From the NCBI GenBank assembly GCA_013433145.1, contig CM024187.1, positions 1,736,001 through 1,800,000 of the forward strand: DNA of 64,000 nt, read 5' to 3'. This document shows positions 40,901-52,900 of the stretch, piece after piece. Position numbers and translations under genes: made by a program. Positions within the stretch are counted from its first letter, which is position 1, and every line of letters starts with the position of its first letter. The notes beneath the pieces were generated by a model. That model was not told the DNA's origin, searched no databases, and was given only the letters and a program-made list of their open reading frames with translations. Source of the DNA: Ascaris suum. Lineage: Eukaryota; Nematoda; Chromadorea; Rhabditida; Ascarididae.

Positions 40901-43900
40901 GACGGGAAATTCTTCAGGAAAAAGATGGAGATGATGATTAGGATGGGCCGCAAAGCACATAGAAGATTCTCAGTTTATAAATGCAATTATTGAAACACAT
41001 ATAGCTATATCAGCACTATTTTATTCTGGATTTGCCTAATAATAAAATGCAGGCGTAATCCTGCATTTTAGTTCGACCTAAGAGCCAGTGTGAAAATATT
41101 TTTCATCTATTAATTCTAGGGGAAGTTCATGTATTAATTACATGTATTAAGTTATGATGTTCGAGATGAACTCAAATACGTCAATAATAACTCTAAACAA
41201 AACCATTTGAGTTTTTAATTTCTTCATTGGCACAAAAAAAAAAACTTGCACATTTGTATGAGAAAAACTCATCAAGATCGTTTTTTCTAACCAACGTTAT
41301 CGCATTTATACATAAGAAAAGGTGTACCCATCTCTCAGCAACGATACACATTCATACCTACTCAACAGAGAAGTCAAAGTTCTGCGTAAAAAAAAAAATG
41401 AAGCAATAATAGGTCCATTACAATAATTTCTTTAGCAAATAGTTATTACGATTATATGGTAAGCGTTTATAGCTGTGGCGCTGACTTGAATTGCTGAAAA
41501 AAAAAAGCTGCAAACTAAACGACTAGCCATAACTTTTGTTATAACTAAGCCAAACTGCACAAATAAAATAGACGTCTCAAATATTTTTTTAAAGTAGTGA
41601 CGTAAAAAGTTAGAAAATTTTTAAATTGGAATATAAAATAATTAAGGTGTATAAATGTTTGCATGAAAAGAAAATTCATGTTGGAATGCATCGAATTTTT
41701 ATGCAAATGAAGGCATTTTGCGATACATGTATCAATTACCTCAGCAAGGTTTTAAAATTAACTTCACCGGATGTACCCACATTAGAGACAGTGATCTGAA
41801 AGAAAACAAATGCTGATTTATTAAACACTAATTTCGAATACTACACTGAGTGATAAATAGAACGATATAGTAGATGCAAGATTATGCATGGATATCAATA
41901 TGCGTCAAATATTTATTTGGAGACCGCAATAGTTAAGCTCTTGAAAGATATTGAATCTGAGTGCGCAGAACGACGCAGTGCTATCAAAATTGTCATAAAG
42001 GGTGCATTTTAAAGAGTACCACCAATGGAGTTACAAACATTATCAACAAAGTTCACCGGGGAGGAAGAAGAAACTTTCAAAAAGTATTGTAATAGTTTTA
42101 AGTATATGCTTCAAAGGTGAACGCACAAAAACAGAGCAGGCAAACATGAGCAATCATCACCTAGCTTGAAGATCAGTTCAAATAGGTGAGAAAATAGCAA
42201 CCATAAGGTTTGAACACAATTTCATGGTCAGTATTTTATTCATAAATTGTTTGTATGGAATGAATAAACGGTTTACTGCAACAGTATAGTAAAGGCAGAC
42301 AGCCCAATCATGACCAAAAAGTTCACAATGAAGCAGAAACGCTTCACCCAGCCTACCTCACCTACATCTCCTCCCCTCCTTCTCCGCCTTCCTCTTCTCT
42401 ATTGAGACTGTAGGCGAGAGGGACCGCTTAGATTACAACTGCATTGTTGTTTCCGAGTAGTTTGACGAGTGAAAAGCCATTCTGAGAACGCCGCCAGCGA
42501 AACATTTTACTCGCATATGTTTATTAGTGTTGGCCGCGTTCCTGTTGATAACAACAACAAATGCTGGATGGAAGTTAATCGCCCTCACTCGTCGTTTAAA
42601 CGCGAAAAATGTTTGACACTACTGATAATGCTGGGTACTTTCGTGAAAAATTGCAGTTTTTAAAAGAATGGTATGACACATACTGATGAAGGCCGTCAAG
42701 AGGAAAAAACAATAAAACAAGAAGACAGGACGGAAATAAAGTGGTGCCATAAAAACAAAAACTTAAATAAGAAAAAATATAAATTTTACCGCTGTGACGT
42801 TTGATAGTAGCCGTTAGACGATGTGAGGATGAAGGACGTAGAGTGGCCGACTTATATGCAAAGCCCAAATGCAGCGGAGGCGAACCATCATTTGCTTTCT
42901 TTCGCAACGAATGTGGCAACGACATTATCAACAAGTAGAGCAGCAATAAATGCACACCAAAAGAGCGTTGATAGAAGATCAACCGTCGAAAGGAAACCCA
43001 CTGATATACGAGTGGAGAGTCGCTATGCGGCCGTCACAATATAAAAGCAAGTATCAGAGTGAATAAGGACGACGACCAGCTGCACGCCAAATAATAGAAA
43101 TTGCGATCGACCGCTAGCCTGTGCAAGTCCTCTCTTTTTCTGTGAAAGAAGCGATCAGGTACGACATAAGACCATAGCTAATCCCATTGGGACGGTTAAG
43201 TGGTGTGCTTCTTTCGTTCTATTACAATGGAAAAAATTAGGGCAGTGATGACCTACTTATTGAGGCGAAGCGACCAGCGATGATGTCTTATTCGTTTGTC
43301 AAAATGCATTGGTGCGTTGTCTCAGTTTTTTAAACGTCATATAATTTCTTATCAGTGGTAGTGTGAAGGTGCTGAAATGCTGATACGTGCAATAGCAAAA
43401 ATCGAATAACAAACGTTCAAAGTAATAGATGAATATGCGCATTTCCTCTACTTTTTCCCTTAATAAATATCATGTTACAAACAATTCTCATATCATTCTA
43501 ATTGCTGTGCTTTCTTCTTTTAAAATAGAGCATTATTCTAAAAAATTTTCGACTGAAATGACGCAATTCAACGTGAAAATGCTTTAAAAAAAGTTTTGTT
43601 TTGCCAAAACAACCACAAAAATGCAAACAGTTATTCACGTAATAGAGTTTTGCTTAGACCGGAGCCGGTGTCTTTTTTTTACCTAAATCGGAGTTTAAAC
43701 AATGGATCGATGCGGTCGTCAAATGTTCAGAGAAAAAAAAAATTGTGGGAGCAATCGAGTACGTATAGTTGATGATGAGAAATCTGTGAGGTGAGCAAGC
43801 AAAGACGACGACGAATGAAGGAATTGTTTCCGCACAAATGCAATGGGGAAGGCGACCGTACTGCTGATGAATAACAGTGATCTGTAGCATTGCACCATGA

Positions 43901-46900
43901 GATGTGTATCTGTGTGTGCGTATGCCCTATGTCCCGTTGAAGGACACAACGCTACATTTACGCCTGCCGACTGACCACTCCTCCCGTGCTCACCAACACT
44001 CCATCGTCTTTCCTTTGCATCATTCTAGACTATTCTTCGAGAGTTTGCGGTGTACATCCATCTCGCGCACCTGCTAACTATACAGAATTTGGCGCGTCGA
44101 TCGGGTCAACGTGACAAACTCACTCGGTTGCAAATAATTATCAAGGCGATTTTTTCCGCATAAACAATCGCACATCCCGCAGTGATGATCCATCTAGCGT
44201 TGTGTTTTAACTTCCAGCGAAGCCGGCCATTCCAGAAACTCATAAGCAAAGATATTTAATTAGATTCAAAGTTGTCGTCGATAGAAGATACCGTTGAAAT
44301 CGGACCAATTCCTCATCGGTTGTAATAAATGCAGCAGTCTAATTTCTTCATTTCCACTCTATTCGAGAGGGGCTTTCCGACCGAGTGGCAACGCTAGTGG
44401 GAGCGGTCAACGTCGGATACGAGTGACGCGCGAATAGCAAAGGCTAGAGTTGGGTGAAACGGAAGGAGGCGAAGCCAATTCAGAGTGGATAGCGGCCAGT
44501 GTGTGTGCCACGTATGCGGAAACGCTGAGTGCAAAGCAATTTCCGTTTAAGCATGTCATTGAAATCTCTACCGTCAAACACGATAAGCTAGATTATCATG
44601 AAGTTAGCGCAGTTGCAATTCGCTATAGCATCCAAACAAACTTCACTCACCTTATGAGGGACAACCAGCATAGATTTAACAAACTATTTCTTCAGTGAAA
44701 ATATGAATAAAGAAGATTTAACACTGTTCATGTTAATGAATGATGCACTTCGTTCTTTGTTTAAAAATATGAATAACAATTCCGTTGAAAAAAGAAGACT
44801 TTCATCAAAAACCAATCAGTCATAAGCGAAATTTGTCGAAAATGGATGGATAAAAGTAATGATAGAAGAACGGCTTGCTTGCCAAATAGCTGTTCATTTC
44901 TATTGAAGGCTTCAAGAATATAAAATATCGGCCGTTATCTTCTACTATAAGATACTCGAAAAAAAGGCAGATGTGTTCTTCAAGCATAAGCACATTCCCT
45001 GCTGATACATCAGATCAATAACACATCTGTACCTGTGGAATTTCCCCTTCGTTGCTGAGTTATTTGGAAGTTGTCATTGTAACCTTATCGTACAATACAA
45101 GGACAGGAAAACCTCAACTAAATTAACCGATAAAACACTTCAAGTTTGGAACTTCTATCTTAACCAAAAAAAGTCAAAATACAACCTAAAATCTGCGAAC
45201 TTCATCGTACCGTCTCATTTCTCTGATTTTCAGGTTTCAGTTGAGGATTTACGGTTTTAACACCGAAAAAAGTGAATTAATGATGTGCATGAGAGAAAAT
45301 TGGCCGAATTTTTGGAGGTATTATTACAAAAGATGTACGGACGTCATGCTGCGCCAGCATCAATCATAAAAGACGCATAGGCGCCGAGCATCACCACACA
45401 ATCATAGCTTATAAAATTCCTATCGTTCGTCTACTTTACAATGCCATCAACCGTTACGCGATGTGTTGTCTTGATTTTCGAACGGCTTGCAACATTTCAA
45501 ATGTTGTGCCTTTGCGGGTTTTCGCTTGTGACCTTCTATTCTACTCTTACGATGTTGCCTCATTCTATTCTGCTACACAGAATGGAGATATTCAGCAATA
45601 CGGTTATCGTTTGTTAGCACATGGCAAACACGAAGAGTTCCACTATTCACCTACTCGATTTATGTTCGACTTATGTGTTTTATTAAGGTATATTGGGCCG
45701 TATTCAACAATATGTCACGAATTGTCATGTTTTTAGGAGATTGATTTTGCTGATTAAGCGAATAAAATTCAATTTACGCGTCATTAAAAATTTGCCAGCC
45801 AAAGACACAATCTGTAAAGTTTTACGACTGCGAAAAATGAAACTTGAGAAGACTGCTAACAATGAACTCATAACAACGTCAGAGAAAACCGCCCTATCGA
45901 AAATCAAAAATTTTTCTTTTGCGTCTTTCTCACCTCTTTTTATAGTTTATATTTTTCTCTCATGTATTCCTTAAGTGAAAAGGAAAAGCAATATTTAGCG
46001 CTTGCTTATTCAAAATATTAGCTAAAAATAATGGAAATCGCAGTTAATTCTTCAAAAAAAAAAAAATTCCTTTCTAAGCAAAAACGCTTTTTGATGTATC
46101 ACACTGATAATTTGCTGTGTACTCGAACAAATAATAAGTATTATGGAAGTAATATTTTTAAAGCAAATGCAGTAAGTAAATATAGTAGTAGTGATAGTGT
46201 ACTAAGAAGCATCGATGGGAGGGAGCAATTCGAGAGGATCTCGTATGAATCTAATCGAACACCACACATGCATATTTGCATAAAGCAAATGAGCATTTAA
46301 AAATTTGCATAACAATGTGTGCACAAATTTCAAACTTATGCTCATAGTGGCCACTCAATGGCGTTTACTATACGAATCATTCCACGAAAATACATCTTCA
46401 TTAGAGAGCTTTCGACATAAGTGCCTTTGAGAAATGATGAAAAAGCTATTTAGTACACTTAAGCTAGTGAAACATAACTGCTTAGTCTAGCTAACGCTAA
46501 AATATGCTTAGCACATTTGCACCAATCCAGAAAAACACAAAAATTCAAATTTCAAGGTTTCCAACCAAATTCCAAAGTAGTTTTCATCACGGTTTAGAGA
46601 CTCAATTCAACGTTTGTTTTTTTACTCATGGGCTATTAAAATTTTGCATTAGATGTTAAGTAGATCTATATTTCTCGGTGTAAGAGTATCAGTATCTGTT
46701 GTTGACAACTAGCGAATGAATTTGCCCAGTTTGTCAATGCTCGTATCGGTGGTCGCCCATCACAACGAACGAAGTCGGATTATTTTAGAGTGTTAATGAG
46801 AGGTACCGTTGCCATCAAAATGCACTCCTCTAGAAAAGTCCATCGAAGATTCCCAGAATAAGAAGTCACCATTCCACTGCCATTAAAAGCATATTCTCGA

Positions 46901-49900
46901 TTTTCATAAATAGTTAGTTTAAATAGTTTGAGGCGGTCATGAATATATTACGTTTTGGTGATTTTCATCATTAAAATATGCTCGAAAATATTGTCGTTCA
47001 GCAGCACAATTATCGATCGCATAAATTAGTTCGTTAATTTCCAAGAAGAAAAATTTTTGAGAGTTTTTTTCATCACAATATTACAAATAGCATTAAGATT
47101 ATTCAATAATTAATTCAATAAATAGAATAAAAAAATTGAATGCGCCATAGAACTCATAGAAGAATAATATTTTCTGCAATATTTAATTCTTTGAAATGAT
47201 CGTTGATTTCAATTAAGGAATCATCATTAGACACACAAAAATATTATACTATAAATATATCCAAGCCGATATCAAAACAAAATAGTGGCGCCTATTTTTT
47301 ACATCATAGCATTAAGAATTGCAAATGTGATGTGCCTGCAGAACGTTCCCTTGAATGTCAACCTTTCGCGTCATATGTACCATGTTACGACGGCCTCTCA
47401 TTTCCTAGATGCTCCCTCCTCAATATGTGAGTATATTGAGGTCAAATAATGCTCCTCAATATATGAGGTCGATTGCAAATAAGCTGCTATAAATTTTAAT
47501 CCATAGGGGTTATAATCCTGGAAAATACGTATCCCAAGAATGCATCTGGAAAAAAACTGTTTATCTACTTTCTTCTGCTTCATTCATGTTACGGAAAAAA
47601 TGCTTCAATTGAATGATTTTAAAAAAAAAGTAGATTATGAGAGAGAAAAAAAAAGAAATTGATCATGATGCTGATTCCCTCCACCTTATAATATGCGACG
47701 ATAACAGAAGGAATGTATTTGACTTAATGTATGGCGCGTTGAAGGATCTACACTGTGTAAATTCCTAGATAGCGCTATAATCAACGAATTATTGCAAAAG
47801 ATGAGTGTGCGCATAATTCTTTTCGTATGTAGAGAAAAAGAAGGAACAAACTTTAAAATAGCATGAAAAACAAGAAATTAACGGAATACGATCTTTTTGG
47901 AGAAATATATGCTATTAAAATAGTTAAAGAATATATGAGTTGTAAGCGGATCAATCTATACAACAATTAGAATAATTTTAATAAATGAGATGATTTTTTG
48001 AAAAAAAAAGAAAATTTCATACGAAATGAAATAAATTCAGTGAATAACACTAAACGTTAAAAAAGCGAGTTGACGATACTGAAGAACGATTAAAGGTGAG
48101 TAATTTACTACAAGTATAGCCACTAAATGAAAAGAAACATTACTAATAATAATGCTTTATAACGTCTAATTAAATAAATAAAAAATACCTTACGAATTTA
48201 TACGACGAAAAAGAGATATTTATCATGTACGAGAAACAATAAAGTAAATGACATGATTCATGTATGAGAGAAAAATTGAAGTGATTGATCAAGTAGAAGA
48301 GATAAAGTGAACGAATGATCATGTAGGTGACACATAGGAAGTGAACATAGGTAATATATGGAAATAATGGAATATTGATTGATCACTCAATGGATGCATA
48401 ACTGCAGTTATGATTTTGGTTCATTTATGTTCGTTTTATTGCCGTCGGGGTTTTTTTTTCATGATCATTTCCTATGCATCACTTCATTCGAGACCATTAG
48501 TACGCAACTAGATCATATGTATGAACTCACCTATTTCTAGCTCGATGCATAGTTATGTCAAGAGTAGGGCATGACACTGGACTTTTTTTTTTGACAAAGC
48601 AGCCAAAGAACTCACCGTACTAGGTTTCAATCTAAGAACCGTTAGAGTAGAAAGAATATTCGCCGAAGATCGCTTACATCAACAATTCTCTCGGAAAATC
48701 AAGAGTGTTATTAGGGGGGGGGGCGTGCATGATTTCAATAATGATGAATTTTATTGATGCGGCCACTCTTTATGTTTCCCCTCCTCAAACAACATTCACA
48801 AAATCAACGATTTGATTACAAGAACGCTCTCATTTAATGATCCATTTACGAATGGATACGCATGATTGACGATTAAGCATGGAATTATTTTGTTGACGAT
48901 TGAAGTATGTCAACATTACTACATTCTCATTGAAGGTAATCGAAAAACTCCTTGTTAAAACGACTATTGATTGTGGAGAAAAACTTTCGTTCATCGATAT
49001 TTGCGCAATGATAAACATAAAAGTTGGGGCAATACGATACAACATTTCTATTAGAAGAAGCTTTATGCTCTCGAACGTATGTAAATATTGCGTAACGAGA
49101 CATATACGTAAGCCGAGCTTACTCGATCTCAATTATTTGGATTTTATCGTCATCTTACTTAACAAAGATGGAATGCAGAGGAGTTCGTTGGGTTTTTCTT
49201 ACCTTTGTTTTGATTGCAATCTTTCTTGCATCATTTTAAAAAAAAAACGTTTCATTCCATTTTGGACTGCAATCTCATTAGAAACTTAAGCTACAGTCTG
49301 CAGTTACCATCCCAACCGAATAGCAGTAGGATCAAGCAGGTTTTTCAGTCAGAGACAAAAAGCACAGAGGTGCTGTATATCATAGAACAATGATCTTCAT
49401 GAAGGCGTAATGGTTAAAAACCATTTCTCAACTGCACATTTCTTCAATCGTCAGGCTAGCCTTATTAGACAAGGATACCGCAAAATGCGACGGAATTCAT
49501 GGATATCAAAATAATTTTTACTAGCTATGTTACAGCAGACAGACTGCTAACAACATAAGGATATTAATGTTTTGCGATACATCAGTGGGGTTTATCGTCA
49601 ACCCACATAATTAATTACCTGTACAATCATGCACCACCTTGCTGTCTGAATCTTCTACTTTTAGATATTAATAGAGATCAAATATCTGAAGCATTGGAAG
49701 TATTTAACCGTTGCTTATGTTCTAAACATAAAATTCCAAACTTGATAACAATGGTTTATACGATTGTAAAGCCAGCTGTTCAAATCAAACAAATTGGTGC
49801 AATAATAAAAGAATGTCGTTTGAAATGTTCCATGAAAGGTCTACAAGAGAGAAGCAAAATGCTGATATAAAGAGTATGAGTGCAATTAGCGTAGCAACTT

Positions 49901-52900
49901 ACCATCACAAAGTGGTTCCATTCATTTCATCGCAATCTCTTACACGAAGGTTACCACTATTAACTGTTTATCTATATGAAACTACTAGAATAGTACTGTT
50001 GACACGTACACTGCCAACAATAACGTGGAAAATCTTGCAAAGAATACAGAATAATTGCTGAAAAAGATAAGGCCGAAGCGCTTACGACTTGACGACATTT
50101 TAAATCCCCTCAATTGTTAGGTGTTTTCAATCGAAAATCTAAAATTCTTTAATAAACCAAGCAACACTTCTCTGAAGTGGAATAATAATGTAAAATTACA
50201 ATTTGGTATCACATTTAATCGCTACAGCTGAACGCTGACAACCAAGACTAGAGAATAAGGTAAGCTCGAACTCGGTGTCTCCTACCTCCCTTTCAAATCT
50301 GTGAAGTCTCTCTATTCTCTACCTCTCTAAAAAAAAACTACTAGAGCACTGGAAAATAGAAAAAAAGTGATAGAAAATATGTGGAAATTTTAAAGAAATC
50401 TGGATGAAAATTCTATAAATTCAGGTACACTTTGGAATAATAAGCGCCGATGATTCCTACAATGAGATCGTACTTTTTTATTACTAAATAATGTATACCA
50501 TATGCAATGAGTTCACTGCTCTCAAAGGTTTACCTGAGGAAGAACATGCACAGCCTTGTTCACACATACTTCATAGTTCTTACATAACTATTCGAGAGAC
50601 GTCCATAAACGGCACAAAATAAAATAGGAAAAGAAAAATGGGGGCAAAGAAAAAAACGATTTGTGCTTTCTAGTTAAATATTCCGATTAGTAGCTAGGAT
50701 CTCTGCCAAATCACTGATGGTACCATTGACAATATGAGTTAAGGATGGAAGTGAACCTAACCGTATTTAGCAGTTTAATATGTACTTACCCAAATAACTA
50801 TCATAATAATATGGAGAGCTACTTACAACTGCCGCATAGTGTAGTTTATAGCATAAAATGAAAAACATCGATAATGAAAATTCACACATCATCCGTTAGT
50901 AAGCAAAGCTATGAAAATTTTGGTGAATTAAAAAATCGTTGTTATTTCCTAAATGATAATTCGCTAATTGCTCTCTCACTACTTTCGGATATATATGGAG
51001 GGCAATAGATCGCAGATCTAACAATGTGTGATTGTTGAGCCCGAATGGATGATTCTATACGGGTGCTGCTTTTGCATAAAGATGTGTTCAAGCGACAATA
51101 ATGCTACCCAACCGCAACGATCATGCATCGTACGGATATATCGATTGCAGTCTGTGTGCACGATCTGGTCAACATATGCTATCAAAGGCGACATTTCCCA
51201 GACGTGCTGTCCCCTCAAAGACTGTCAACAATAACGCTCCTTTAGCAATCGTATAGAAAGAAACCTCATCACGCTTTAGAATAAAACTGTGACCATGTGG
51301 GAGATTTAGTCGGCAAGCCAACGCAAATGCCTCTTTAATCTGGAAACTGTCTCAGCGCTGCCTAGCCAATATGCTTTTATGCCATTCGGCTGTTGTTTGG
51401 AAGTCGACTGAGAATCCAAGCAAACAAACCATTCGAAAAAATGAGGCGAGGAGGTTAACGATTTTTTGCTAATTTCAAATCCAAATTCAACCCGACAAAT
51501 TAATAAATAAAAAAAAAAGAACAGACAAGGAAACTGCTTTAGCCCTTTGTCCATTCACTTGGAAGTTTTTTCTGCATTGACAATCAATTCGATAATTTCT
51601 AAAATTGACTAATAAAATTAGATGCTCCAAGTAAAAGGATAATTTAGGCGCCTGTTCCAGAATAGGAAGAACGAAATCCCAGTGGAAATTTCCTGTAAGT
51701 GATCATTTTCAACAACTAATAAAACGCTATTTTTACCATATAAGATAGCACCTTTCTGGTCATTCTAGTTCCAGTGAATATTTGGTCGTAGCATGCCGTA
51801 TAATAATAGCATGCCAATAACTGAGTAATTTTTTTTTTAATTGTTCGTTTTTATTTATCGTTCTCGAGAGTGATATCGAATCGCAAATAGAGACTAATCA
51901 GCGAAATGCTCTATTATCATTCTATATACGATATCTTTCAACAACCTTATGAAGAGCAAGATATAATCTAGCAGTGTTTAAACGCTTCATTATGAGGAAT
52001 TTCGATGCACAATATTGAACTCTCCGAGGACAACAGAATTTAGAATTTGTATAGGAGAATATATTTTAAATGAAAATGCAAATTTTATAAAGTTTTACTT
52101 CATACTAGTTACTATGAATTGCAAATACATTACAGTTCAATTGTGCGCTTGCCGTATCGAATTTCTTCGCGTTGAAAGTTTCTTCATATTGAATGGTAAA
52201 ATATCGCTATCAAAGGCTTAAAATAACAATTGTGGTGCGTAAGCGAAGTCTGGAGGAAAAAACTACATTGCTTATATTATTTTGTAATTGGCTACATTAT
52301 CGATGAAGCAAAGAAAAAATAGAATACAATAATATATAAAATAAAAATAGCATAGGAAAAAAAAAACACTGAACAGAATCCACATTCGTTTTAGAATAAT
52401 TCGCTCAATTATTAAAGCGGAATTTGAACTGTTTAATCAGCTAACATACGATGAATAAATAAAGCAGTAAATTGATTGATTATTAGTAACTAAACATTTC
52501 TCTTAGGGATCAAATTCGACAAACAAAACTAAACTGTCTAAAAAAAGGAGAACTGGCTAAAATATGCGCATTATGGACATAACGAAACGGTGAAAGACTC
52601 TGAAACTAACCCACAATAACTCAGTTGCTGGAGCCCCTCATCGACAAGCGAAATAGTTGTGATTTCGAAAACATTCCCTAGATTTAAACTTCAACTATTC
52701 AAAAACACCATCACTTAATGAAAGCGTCTTTGCTGCAAAGGAATGGATGAGGAATGCAGAACAAGAATGTGGATAGCCTTGCTTGGGTCTAATGAATAAC
52801 AGATGTCTGGAATGGACGAGAGGGCAATAAGGAGTAACCTGACGTGCAAAACAAAGCCCGAGGTGTGCACCTAATTTCGCTAAAAGCGTCAAACGTAGAC

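Noticed and set aside
40496..40960. Minus-strand frame of 154 codons
   Set aside because: It runs through the G17 tract and an adjacent A/T run, has no recognisable motif and no good splice boundaries.
48830..49289. Overlapping 129-codon plus and 100-codon minus frames
   Set aside because: Both strands are open over the same AT-rich DNA, which points to composition, not coding.
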